Shown: positions 43,421-54,807 of the stretch, piece by piece
Layout of the letters: every line of letters begins with the position of its first letter
How positions within the stretch are numbered: the first letter of the stretch is position 1
Assembly (NCBI GenBank): GCA_947650285.1
Contig: CANTFL010000226.1
Location: 372,001 to 436,000, forward strand
Origin: Hyaloperonospora brassicae
Taxonomy: Eukaryota > Oomycota > Peronosporomycetes > Peronosporales > Peronosporaceae
Direction: 5' to 3'
Length of the DNA: 64,000 nt
The notes under the pieces: model-generated
Told to the model about the DNA's origin: nothing
The model's input: the letters and a program-made list of their open reading frames with translations, nothing else
The model's database searches: none
Made by a program: the position numbers and the translations under genes

Positions 43421-44234
43421 ATGCTTGCCGCTTGTTCATCAGACGGTCATCTGATGAACGTCTTGTAACGCCCGCAAGCGTGTAAGTGTAGTGCGAGTGA
43501 GTGCGATGGCCTCACTTGTAGTTAGGGGGGAGCACGACTGCAAAATACTTCAATGTAGCTGCTCACTACACTGTGGAGCATGCTCCCGGCTGCTGTATAG
43601 AAGTATAGGCAGCGCCGAAGGTCCACCACTTAAATAACCTGAGCTGACCGAGACATGGATGCACTCCTAGCTGGCAACATCCTAGATAGAACAGACTGGT
43701 TATCCAGAAACGGCAACACGGTTACCCTAGGTCGACTGGAGAGTCTACCATAAAGTATCAGTACATGACTGTGGTTGCACAGCCACAGTCAGAAGACGTC
43801 GAGGGAATAAATCACCACGTGTTGAAGGAAGAACTTCCATAAGAGTTACTTGCTAAGAGATTAGACCCTCAGCAAACTGAGCGGACAAGCCTTCACCAGC
43901 CTGTGAAAACAATTTCCAAGGAATAAACCAAGACATTGAACGTCTCGGTCATTGACGGATCGAGCGTAGGCACTTATTCGTTTGATCGGATTTTGTCATC
44001 GAAGTAAACTTTGGAAATAGCTCAATTGCCAACGTTAGAAATAAAACATTTCTTACGTGATATACGTAATGGCAACGTCAATCAGATCTATGTGCTCGTC
44101 ACTGAGAACAAGTATTTGACCGATATCAATCGGCAACAGTATTTGATATAAAACGAACGGGTTTTCAGCAGTTCATCGATGGAAGAAAGTTTCCTCGATG
44201 CGAAGGCTTCAATTGAGCGATACGCGTCTCAGTC

Positions 44235-45670
44235 TTGGGAGCCACTTCATCCCAATCCTTTGTACAGGATTTGATAGAATGCCGGGATATCTTACCCGAA
44301 GCAGTACCATACAAATTTCTGAAGGATAAAGGCACCCGACATGACATAGAGCTCAAACTGAGCTCGAACTACTGTGTCATGAAGCAGTGGCCAGTTCCTC
44401 GTGAACAAGTACTAGCGATCGACAAGTTCTTTGCCGATTGCTTCGCTACGGGCCATATGAGGGAATAGACTTCCCCTCACAGCTATCAGACCTCTTGTGT
44501 GCGAAAATCCACATGATGATGTCGTATTGTTCATGCATTTTAAATGTAATGCTGCAATTTTATCGGCTTAGACTCCGATACCGTGAAAGAAAGTGATCAT
44601 TGATGGAATGTCATTGAGTACTATCTTCTCTTTCATAGATCTGATGGATGGTTTCTATCAAATCCTCATTCGTAAACGGGGATCCCTTACCCGGCTGAGA
44701 GTACCCCGAGTGGTGTGCTCTAGGGGTGGATATTGATTCCACAGGGGCTGAGTAATGCCCCTGCAACGTTGAACAGATGTGTTACAAATCTGGTAAGACC
44801 TGTGCGAGACTTCGCACCGAGTTACTTCGACGATGTGTTCGCCCATAGCCGGGCTATGAACTGAAAGACGGACGTGGAGGTTCACAAACTACACGTTCGT
44901 CAGATACTTCAACTTATGCGCAAGCATAATTTAGTACGCCAACCTCAAGAAGTGTATATTCACGACTAGAAAAATATGACTCAAAGTGTATCGTGGGTAA
45001 GCACGGCGTACACCTGCATCCGAAAAGATCAAGGCGATCACCTACTGGAACGTGCCAATCGCTGTCAAGGTAATCGGTAAGTTCCTTGGCCTAGCGGTAT
45101 ACTTGCACAAGTAATCTCGCAGCTACGCTGAGACGACCGTTCATCTTTCTGTCTTTCTCAAGAAAATGTGAGGCTGTCATGGAACGATGAATGCCAGCGT
45201 TAATTTATAGTAATTAATCAGAGATTGATGCAATCACCCATATTGACGATTGCATACCAGAACAGACTATTCCATGTGGTCTGTGAGGCTAGATATTACG
45301 GATTCGGCTGTGCATCGATTCAGTTTGACATAGACGGCGCAGAGCGCGTCGTATGCTATCAATCGCGTCAACTGCTACCTGCGGAACGCGATTAGTCTAT
45401 CAATGAAAATGAACCTCTTGCTATGAAGTTTTCACTGTTTAATTTTCGTGTCTATCTCCTGGGAAGATAGACCTTTCGTTGTGTATACGGACCAGGCGGT
45501 ATAAAGCACGGCCGTATCATTCCACACCGCTTAAAACGAATAGCGAGGTGTCTGTCTTTCTTCGCATATTCAAATATATCATAAAGAACAAACCAGGACG
45601 ACTGAAGGTAGTAGCTGATGCGCTCTCATATCGGCCCAATCTCGAGACGATTGAGCTCGTCAACATTGGG
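44235..45670 (+). pseudogene. Element C RT and RNase H remnants
   Basis: NYCVMKQWPVPREQVLAIDK at the RT start (44360-44450), scattered palm pieces to ~45180, and NKPGRLKVVADALSYRPN at the RNase H end (45590-45645). Every catalytic block is interrupted. Confidence 0.7.
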
Positions 45671-45782
45671 CTCTAGCCCACTGTTTTGGCGCTATCAGTT
45701 AGTGTACCGTCGCCGATATTACTCGAGGACGTGCGTAAGAAATACGCAGGAGATAAATTTCTCTTGCTCTTGATGTATCACC

Positions 45783-47210
45783 TTGTATTATTTCCCGAAA
45801 AAATCGTCGAACGGTTTATTGGCTTTGTACCGTGTTTCTTTGGATCGGTATATGACTCGCAAAGGGTTGCTGTTGTATATGACATTGGCAGAATACGAGC
45901 CACGTGTCGTCCGTCCCGATCATGATGATTTAAGATTGCATATCATGCTTGAATATCACGATGTGCTAACCGGTGGGCATCGTGGCCGTAAAATAATTAA
46001 CATCACGGTAAGTCGCGATTTTACTGGCCCCGCAGGTATAAGTTCGTACACAAGTACATTCGTTTTTACGAGTTCTATCAGCAGGTGAAGCAAACCCTTC
46101 ATCCCGCGCGCCATTAAAACCTCTCCGGTCCCGGCAGAGTGTTGGTAGTCCGCTTCAATGGACTTCGTCTTCGGGTTTTCCGATGACGCTCACAAGAACA
46201 TTGGTATTCTTGTGTTCGTGGATCAGTTCAGCAATATGGCTCATTATGTTGCTGTTCCCCATTCTATCAATGCACATGGATAAGCGCGTTTATTTATCGA
46301 CACAGTGCTTTGACTCCATGGATTACCCCGTAAATTGGTCTTGGATCGACATCCTCGATTAACGGCGGAGTTTTGGCGATCCGTGTTCCGCACAGTGGGA
46401 AGCGGTTGAGGGTTCCAACGCCTAATCATCCCGAAACAGATGGTCAGCCTAAACGTGCTAATCATGTCCTCGTAAAAAAACAGTTTGAGGGGACGCCCAC
46501 TCGTTTTCGATTTGGAGTGATTTCCTGCCGTTGTTCAAATTCTCATCAACGACTCCATGAATGTGGCTTATACACATACACCGTTCTACGTGAATGGATG
46601 ACGCCACTTAGGTGTTCCCGCCGTGATTTAGAGTAAATCTGAGATGGGCAGGGCTCGCTCGAGCGAAAAACGTTCTAGCTCTTGCTCATCACGTACATCT
46701 GAAAAGCCGGTTCATTTGATGCCAATGTCGACAATGTCGACATTCAAGAAGACGTGCTTAGCAGCTGCGACGCTGCTGCTTCGTCAGACTTTTTTTAGAA
46801 TGCTGACATGTTCGGCATCGTCAAGGACTGTGCCAACGAGGACAATGATATCCTCGCTGAAGAAGATAAAGACCTCTTAGTTGTGCGTACAAAGCGCACT
46901 GAGCGACACAACAAGGAGTCAGCAGACAACTTCCTGCTGAATCAAGAAGCGGTAGTCTGTTTCGTTCGTAACTTAATCGCTACCAAGTAAACCGTCGGAA
47001 ACAGAACGCAGACAAGAATGGAAGAGTCAATGTTCTTTTGATTAAGGTTAACGACCTAGTACTACGATTTACGATAAACCTACTTAGATATGGAGTCACT
47101 TATATCGGCAGTGGTACACTACTGCCGAAATACATTGGCTTTCTTGTATTGTACCGCAGAGGCAATGCATACTCGATCTAGTTGCCTCGTAGGATGCACA
47201 CGCATCCTAT
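45783..47210 (+). pseudogene. Element C integrase remnants
   Basis: LRLHIMLEYHDVLTGGHRGR (zinc-binding His pair), HPETDGQPKRANHVLV (third block), and a C-terminal domain near 47107-47210 (YIGF...RRGNAYS). Many stops. Confidence 0.7.
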
Positions 47211-47337
47211 ATTTTTTGTTGGGCGTCTCCGCCCGTAGTATAAGTACGAGTTCTCTTCCGAGAACGGAGATTGCCGGCACGCCTAATAATCCCCAACATA
47301 TTCGTGTGATCCCGAACCAGACTTTCTTGTTGGTTAT

Positions 47338-47950
47338 TTAACGTCGTAGTCTCAAGATGGGCTGCTGCAGGAGACGAAGCTTCAATTTTTTATCAGGCGG
47401 AGCGAGCACAAAGCACGACCGGTCCTTCAGCCGATTTGTGCTAATGCGTCGTACGGTCGTCGTAAAGTCATGACGGCGATTGTACTCGTGCTCAACATCC
47501 TCCCTAATATAGGTCAGGACTCGTTCTATGCGGTCTACAATCTCCTGTGGGACCGGCGGCTGAGCCGGAACTGGCATTTCCGCCTCCAACAGAGCCGTTG
47601 GTGGATTGGCACGATGGTCGACGCTTTCACGTGGGACGTATCTTGAGCCACCGCATGAAGAACGGGGAGCGTTCAAGTCACCTTGTCGGCTGGCGGGGAT
47701 ATCTACCATCGAATAATGGCTGGGATCCTCGGTATCAGCCAATGGATGTCGTTGAGGGTCTCGTCCGACAGTAGGACGAGACGCATCCGATCTCTCCTCG
47801 AGTCCATCAATAAACAAGCGCCTTTAGCGCTTGTAGACGGACCGCAAGTTCGCAATTACGTCGCGCATTTCTCAGCCGAGATTTGAGCGGTTTCTCAAAG
47901 CGAACTTAGGGATATTACTGTCCTTTGAGATTTTATTCGCGGATTCCTTC
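47338..47950 (-). pseudogene. Element C antisense accessory gene, coiled-coil part
   Basis: On the opposite strand to pol. VLTYIREDVEHEYNRRHDF aligns with element A's YLTELREDVDHEYDRRHAL; upstream sequence to ~47950 aligns at DNA level with 24720-24880. The N-terminal part is gone. Confidence 0.62.
47547..47774 (+). CDS. Element C chromodomain segment
   Basis: FPPPTEPLVDWHDGRRFHVG, then HLVGWRGYLPSNNGWDP and VVEGLV, a chromodomain still open in an otherwise wrecked element. It overlaps the antisense coiled-coil gene. Confidence 0.7.
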   Translation: MGPAAEPELAFPPPTEPLVDWHDGRRFHVGRILSHRMKNGERSSHLVGWRGYLPSNNGWDPRYQPMDVVEGLVRQ

Positions 47951-49417
47951 AGAGTACCCAAGATGCTCTGCGAGTACGCTAAGATCGTACGTTTAGAGAA
48001 GCTCAGAGAAAGAATGATGGAAAGTGTGGATCGTTCATACCGTATTTACTGCTTAACTAGTTTTATTGGTGGAGCACGCTTGGAGATGAGCCCATTGGCA
48101 CGAATTATGATATCAAACGACTGAGTGAAAGAAAACGACTGTTGAAGGTATGCAGATTAATCTACCCAAAGGTCAAGAAGGAGTATAGTCGATGATCGAC
48201 GACTGACCGATCACGACCAGCGATCAAGGGCTTGGATCACCAAGCTACAAGGGCCGGATCACTCGAGAGGCGAACATCAACCGGAGTACTGAATAGATAA
48301 CGACAATGGATGATGGGTGAATGTGGAAGCAGGCTGGAGGATCGGATCGTCAAGATCATCAATCATGCAAGGTCTCAGAAGTAATGGCGATTCGACGGTC
48401 AACGCCAGATCAGAGTTTCGAGAGAGTGATCAGGATCCACCTTGGGTGTGCAATACTTAGTAGTGTGGACACATAATTGTGTGGACACATAATTGGTGTG
48501 GTTCACGTATTTGGTGCAAATCACGTATCGCGATCCACTACCAAAGCGAATTACCCCTAGCGATCCACCATCCGAGCGATCTACCACCTAGCGATCCGCT
48601 ACGGAGCGATCCTCCACCCGAGTATCTGCTGTGGACCACATGATACACGAGGTGAATTACATAGACATGCGATACGAAACAGAGATCTAGCGAACAGATA
48701 GGCATATTCATACGTTTGGATTTGGTTGGTTGACATTGAATAGAATTGAATTTGCAACGAAAGACACGTGTCCATTTCTCCCGGGCAGGAACTTTGGCCT
48801 CCCATTGGACAGAGAGTCACCCGCGTCTTTACAAACTTTGCCTTTGGATTTTATGGACAGGCCGAACATCAATTCTCACCCCCAAACTGCGATTGGACGC
48901 AGCTAACCTTACGGTTCAGATTCAAGATCGTGAGACGGCTCAAGTTGTCAGAAGGCTCGCGCATCAAGCATCACCCTTGGACAAAGGCGACACTGGGAGA
49001 GCGATCAAGTTTACGTGCGATCAAGTGAAGAATTTCCACTCGATTCCCCCCACGTTTGACCTGGAGAAAAATTTCCCCATGATCAACCCGTATCCCCAAA
49101 ACGGTCAAGTTCATCTTCAACTAAAGTTCACCAAGCAGAGCGCAACCCGTCCCACCGACGGGTACACAAGGTGAGCAAGAGAACACAGAGCACGTAATCG
49201 GGGTACCCCCTCCGTTAGACGGTCGTCCGGGAGCAAGTGGAGAGTCGGGGTCACAAGTTTGTGATTACCACTCCACCACTTGCTCCTTAGAGGAAGCACA
49301 CCCCTCATTATCCTGTGTGGCTTTTCGACCTAGTGGAGCTTCCAGCCCACACAACTATTACACACCCGACGGTGCGGATTTGCAGGAAGGCCGTCTCATT
49401 GGATAGGTACCGTCGAC
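47951..49417. other. Unassigned repetitive DNA at the inner end of the right arm
   Basis: Short reiterated motifs: TGTGGACACATAATT twice near 48475-48495, and GCGATCC/GAGCGATC units at 48545-48620. An 11-bp inverted repeat lies at 49230-49240 and 49276-49286. A 142-codon plus-strand frame (48746-49174) is not recognised. It may be parts of another LTR element. Confidence 0.45.
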
Positions 49418-50539
49418 AAATTGGCCTATCTCCGGCCTCCAGAGATCTACCCCCCGTGGGTATAGATCCAGGTACCTCTCGGTCCCAGTTCCAAGGTTTT
49501 ACCACTCGGCCACTGGTGTTGATCAACACTTTCCTTTGAGCACGCTGTGAGTTGTCAACACAACTCGCACAAGGGTCACCCCATATGAGGCAAGGTATGC
49601 ATGCCTCACGCGACAAACGATGCAACCGGTACCTTTTACCGGTTGGCGTTCGTTTTTCAAACTTGACGCGTACGGCCTCAAGTTTTTGGAGCCACGCTTC
49701 GCATCCAAAATGATTTTTTACATTTTGATAGAGCGCGCTCCATGCCGCCAACAGCGAGGTCTTATCACACTTTCGGGTTCCATTATACCATCGATGCTTA
49801 CGAAAAGCATCGCGGTAAAAGTCATCTTCAGCGCGAAATTTGCTCGCGCTGGAGGACAAGCCATGAAGCCCCATCGAATAATGAAATTCGATGGTGCTGG
49901 CTTGTCTAGTGATACAAGCTATTAATGAGCCGTTCGGGCTAGCGCCACGGCTTGAGCTCATCACGTTTCAACGTGGTACCAACACATGTACTCGGTTCTC
50001 GGAGTGACGATGGCTTGCGCCATCGTCCACACGCTCGTGTGAAGACGCACGAGTTGGCTGTGGTGATGAGTAATCATAATCAACACCATATTCTTCATCA
50101 CTGCTGAACAGACTGTGACGCAAGTCGCAAGTCCGTTAGTTCAGCAGAGACTTTGATGAAGGCTCAGGAAGAGGCACCGTGGGTAATCCGGATGCCTCTG
50201 AGGTCTTTCCCGAGTCAGACGCGTCCGACTCGCCAGAGTAGATGACCCCCACTTTGAAGTCATCGAGAGCGCGTGGTGTGAGTGATACCACATGTGCCTA
50301 CGGCAACAGGTGCCGCGGGCAAAGAAGAAGTAGCAGACGACGAGTTGTCTGCCGCGGAGGCTTGTGCAGCAGCATGCTGTGCTGTGTTTGAGTCTCCCCG
50401 CATAGACATATTAACTATGCAAGGCAAGGTCAGGTATGAATGGATCTGACCAAGCAAGTGTTCCCTGTCCCAATGGTGTCCAACGAGTGGTTACTAAGTT
50501 TTGAGAGTCACACGGTGAATATCAGTTAAAGGGGGGTGA
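49418..50539 (+). mobile_element. 3' end of a family-A Gypsy element (right copy)
   Basis: Mirror of 31043-32165, including the tRNA-like piece at 49447-49519 and the polypurine tract abutting the LTR at 50540. Confidence 0.78.
49527..50409 (-). pseudogene. Antisense accessory gene, right copy
   Basis: Starts at 50409 (MSMRGDSNTAQHAAAQASAA). Broken after ~45 codons, then open again over LHGLSSSASKFRAEDDFY to CIPCLIWGDPCASC. Same breaks as the left copy, with small differences. Confidence 0.6.
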
Positions 50540-50976
50540 TGTAACGGGGTAGACCGTTACATGAAATTATCATTTTGCGAAATGGTAATAAAGTATATTG
50601 TGTTGAATATTCTTTTAGAAATATACTAATCACAGTGATATTGTTGAGACAACCCAAGGGTCTACTCATTGGTTGATATTATTTATATCAACCCACCAAT
50701 CGCTGCTAGACGCGCGCAATGGGTGGTGAGTGGACGTCATCATACATATAGTTATATTGGTATAATTAAGTCAGGACAACAGAGATTCAAGGAGTTATAG
50801 GACTTAATTATATCAATACAGGTTTACTTTTACCAAGAGACTAGTCCGACTACTTAGTCTCCTCTCCTTCCTCTATGTTTCCTTAAACACCTAGCAGGGT
50901 ACTGTTGACCACTGTCGTTAGTGGAAGTATACTCCGTACTGCTCAACCAGTACGTAGTCAACAGTGCCCCGTTACA
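50540..50976 (+). repeat. Solo LTR at the position of element A
   Basis: 437 bp, collinear at both sides with the outer edges of element A (23294 and 31042). Its sequence mixes LTR2-like and LTR3-like variants. Confidence 0.88.
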
Positions 50977-51538
50977 ACCAACACATGTACTCGGTTCTCG
51001 GAGTGACGATGGATTGCGCCATCGTCCACACGCTCGTGTGAAGACGCACGAGGTGGCTGTGGTGATGAGTAATCATAATCAACACCATATTCTTCATCAC
51101 TGCTGAACAGACTGTGACGCAAGTCGCAAGTCCGTTAGTTCAGCAGAGACTTTGATGAAGGCTCAGGAAGAGGCACCGTGGGTAATCCGGATGCCTCTGA
51201 GGTCTTTCCCGAGTCAGACGCGTCCGACTCGCCAGAGTAGATGACCCTCACTTTGAAGTCATCGAGAGCGCGTGGTGTGAGTGATACCACATGCGCCTAC
51301 GGCAACAGGTGCCGCGGGCAAAGAAGAAGTAGCAGACGACGAGTTGTCTGCCGCGGAGGCTTGCGCAGCAGCATGCTGTGCTGTGTTTGAGTCTCCCCGC
51401 ATAGACATATTAACTATGCAATGCAAGGTCAGGTATGAATGGATCTGACCAAGCAAGTGTTCCCTGTCCCAATGGTGTCCAACGAGTGGTCACCAAGGTT
51501 TTAGAGTCACACGGTGAATATCAGTTAAAGGGGGGTGA
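50977..51538 (+). mobile_element. Gypsy 3' fragment, right copy
   Basis: Mirror of 22732-23293, with the antisense gene start at 51408 (minus). Confidence 0.75.
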
Positions 51539-52225
51539 TGTAACGGGGTAGACCGTTACATGAAATTATCATTTTGCGAAATGGTAATAAAGTATATTGT
51601 GTTGAATATTCTTTTAGAAATATACTAATCACAGTGATATTGTTGAGACAACCCAAGGGTCTACTCATTGGTTGATATTGTCTATATCAACCCACCAATC
51701 GCTGCTAGACGCGCGCAATGGGTGGTGAGTGGACGTCATCATATGTCTAATTATATTAATATAATTAAGTTGGGGTCAAAACAGAGAACAAGAGATATTG
51801 GACTTAATTATATTGAGTAACAGTTTTACTTTTTCTACAACTAGAGTCTTGCCTAAGTTGTTTATCCTTCCTCTGTATAGTGCTTATTGTGGGAAAGAGA
51901 CCTGCAACGCCGAGAGGAAATGAAAAAGTAAATATATATTAGCGTTGGTAGTCCGGTTGATACTTACTGCTTGAAGATCTTTCCATGGTTTCTGGAGAGT
52001 CGTCCTTGTATCTTATAGATCTTCGCACGTATCCCAGCAGTCCTTCCTGTCCGCGAAACGGTTAATTGCATGTGCATCTTCCACCGAGACACACCACTCA
52101 ACTTCAACACGGATGTCATGTGACTTCCAACACTTATACCCAGCAGGGCACTGAGCTTCACTGTTGTCAGTGAGAGTTGACTCCGTACTGGTGTTCCAGT
52201 ACGAAGTAGCCAGTGCCCCGTTGCA
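51539..52225 (+). repeat. LTR1, right copy
   Basis: Mirror of 22045-22731, with the same 255-bp extra segment and the same junction to unique DNA (CATTTAGCATG follows). Confidence 0.75.
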
Positions 52226-52360
52226 CATTTAGCATGTTCGGCCAAATAAATGTGCTCCAGAGTGCATACCAAAATTGCGTTAGACTTTGCATACCATCGA
52301 CTTCGACGTTTCTTCAGATCAAAACATGTCAACTTGTCAGGTGACTTACGAACGGCTAGT

Positions 52361-52555
52361 CTACATGAGAGTTGATTCAACCGTTGTGGCATTGAAGTAT
52401 CGAGAGAATGGAATGTGAGAATGGGTCCTGTTGGAGATGCAGCTGTTGTCATCGATTTGGTTTTCGTTCCGGTTTGTTGCTGCCGCCAGCGTACAGCAGA
52501 TGCCCGCGATGAATATGTAAATCCCAATGCTCCTTTTCACGCTGCCGAATAACAT
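52361..52555 (-). CDS. Small secreted-protein fragment, right copy
   Basis: Mirror of 21715-21909. Same signal peptide and stop; one substitution (NGTH to NRTH). Confidence 0.4.
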   Translation of the reverse strand: MLFGSVKRSIGIYIFIAGICCTLAAATNRNENQIDDNSCISNRTHSHIPFSRYFNATTVESTLM

Positions 52556-53227
52556 CGCATGCTTCAACGCAATCGTGATGATTGTGGTCAGATTCGTCGT
52601 GTCTCGTCAACATCCTTGACTTTCGCGTCGTAGAGGAATACCTGTGGCATGTCTTGCACATATCACGCCGGCACGAGTCTATCGACTGGTGACCGGAGTC
52701 AACCTACGAACACCTTGCACGCCTGTGCTGGGTTGTTGCCTCTTCCTTACCAGTCATAAGCTAAGCCAGCAATGACTGTTGGCCAACCTATGTGGCGTTT
52801 TCTTGCTCTACCAAGTCCCAGTCATTCAAGCAGACAATCCTCATCCAGGCTCGTTCACATGCCATTTCCGCGTCACGACCTTGCAGTGCGCGTCCGTTCC
52901 CCTCTTTGTACTATTCTCGCGTCGCGTCAGCACAATTTTGGTTCGATGGGTGCGTCGTGTGCACAGCCTACAGCATCGTTGCCATACACGCGGTCCGGTC
53001 GATTCATTCACTGCGATAAGTATTGGTCGACAATTCTTGCGATACTGATCAATGGCGGCTGAATAAAGCTGACACTTTGCCACGAGCTGCATCACGAGCA
53101 CACGTTGAACGTTGACAAAACGCATCGTGACCTTTCTTAATCAACAAAGGTTACGAGGCTGCTGAAAGGATAAAACTCACCGTTACAGATTTTGTGACAA
53201 TTGGCAAGTACAACCCTCCCGTTCATC
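52556..53227. other. Intergenic interval, right copy
   Basis: Mirror of 21044-21714. No gene seen. Confidence 0.5.
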
Positions 53228-54464
53228 CTAATCACCATGACGCGCTTGGCTAGATGCTACTGACTTGTGCTTTATTGCAGTATCTGCGGTGTAACCACTC
53301 AAACTGCCCGAGCGGAACGCACGCAAATCAACTGCACTGAAGCCTGCATCGAGAAACCACCCAAAATTACCAATAAAGACCACAACTCCAAGTGAAATGA
53401 CGAGCTTACCCAGTCGTCGCAATTCAGCGTCAATGGCGTCAAACTCAGAAATCGCCTGTGTCAACGCTTTCGTGTCCAGCTCTGCATGGCAGAAGAGAAA
53501 AGGTAGGCAACAAACAGCAAACCATCCAAAAACTCGGCTCTACTCACCCACGGCAGCCTTGTTGTCCGCAAGAAAGCGCACTCGCATACTCCTTTGTGGC
53601 TCAAGACGAATCAACTTCCGCACAAACTCTTCTGCTTTCTCCACTCGATGCAAATGTTGCTTTACAAATACACGCACACCGATGTCAGCGTTTTAGTCGA
53701 GTGCCAGCTGCCCTCAAATCACTCACTTGCGTCGCGCGGACTCCAAACTGCAGTCTCGATCTCAGACATGGAGACGCCGCAGCGTTCCAGTTTGGCAATC
53801 CCAGAAACTTGGCGACGTCTCTCACTTCTTGCTTCGTCAGCTCACTCAATGGACTCACCACGTTAAACTCGGAAGCCGCGACCAGCCCTGTTACCAACAG
53901 CCAATTGGCACCACAACAACAATGAGCTACCTGTTTATCCCTCCTGCTGCTTGCTACCAACAAGCACTTACCCACTCTAGTAGGGTCCAGTTGGTCGTCC
54001 GCGTTCGTGCCATTATACAGCACGGGCTTCGCACATGCCTCCCAGTGTTTGTCGCTTCCGCCCATCGCTCGACGCTGCGCTTCCTTGGCCACGAACGCTG
54101 CCACCTGCTCTAGCTTGGCGTACAGCGTCGTCTTGCAATAATAGCAGCTTCTGCCCTTGTTGGCCACATACGTCCCCACTTGACCTTCATTGGTACCACA
54201 TTCCCATAGTGCAACACCAATGACGGCCGCCACGTCCCGCGCTTGTTGCAATTGCGCCTCCGACAAAGCCGCCGATACTCCAATACACGCAGCGCTTGTC
54301 GCTGGGAACACGCGGTGCACCAGCGCAGCCGCGAGCGACGAGTCGACGCCACCTGAGAACGCCACGACGTTGTTGGTTGGCTGCGCTGTGCACTGGGCAC
54401 CCAGAGCTCGAGCCCCCCGCGAGGCCACAAGGCGCAGTAGACGATCGACTGTCGACACGAGCAT
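53228..54464 (-). CDS. LarE-like PP-loop sulfurtransferase, right copy
   Basis: Mirror of 19807-21043. The ATG complement is at 54462-54464, with introns at 53888-53971, 53660-53726, 53482-53547 and 53344-53399. SGGVDSS, CYYCKTTLYAKL, NGTNADD and SPCLRSR are all intact. Two residue differences are visible (I to T before NNVVAFSGG; E to G in the segment before the CYYC motif). Both copies look functional, so if the duplication is real the organism carries two. Confidence 0.87.
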
Positions 54465-54807
54465 TGCCCGAGAGTTGGGTGGGTGGTGAGGCCTTTTTGA
54501 GTCATGGGTACAGCATTTTGGCTCCACGTGAGTGACCAATTCACTCCATTTGTGGCGTCGAATAAATTACGATAGCGCATTTGTGACAAGGGGGGGCGAT
54601 GTAAAATAAACAAAAAGACAAAAGGGAGAAAAAAGAGCCAGCGACTTTGCTACCTTTCGGGTCGGCACCACGACCGTTTTGCAGCGAACCGAGACATAGA
54701 CGAGCCACGTCGGTCGTATTTAGAAACGACCTCGTCGATAGAAACGGCCTCGTTTATAGAAACGACCTCGTCGATAGAAACGGCGCACACGACACCCACC
54801 TGCGCCC
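54465..54807. promoter_or_regulatory. Bidirectional promoter, right copy
   Basis: Mirror of 19499-19806 but longer, because the TAGAAACGACCTCG-type repeat (54718-54785) has gained a ~34-bp unit next to the ERCC8 start. Confidence 0.55.

Larger units (their letters stand above)
41305..47950 (+). mobile_element. Degenerate Ty3/Gypsy element C, family related to A
   Basis: 5' LTR, primer site, gag, protease, RT, RNase H, integrase and chromodomain follow in order on the plus strand, all with many stops and shifts. A matching antisense coiled-coil gene lies at the 3' side. Homology to element A fades at ~47950 and no matching 3' LTR is seen, so the end is lost or replaced. Much older than A or B. 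Confidence 0.82.

Noticed and set aside
49228..49290. 11-bp inverted repeat near 49.25 kb considered as a transposon end or terminator
   Set aside because: Isolated hairpin, with no paired copy or associated gene.
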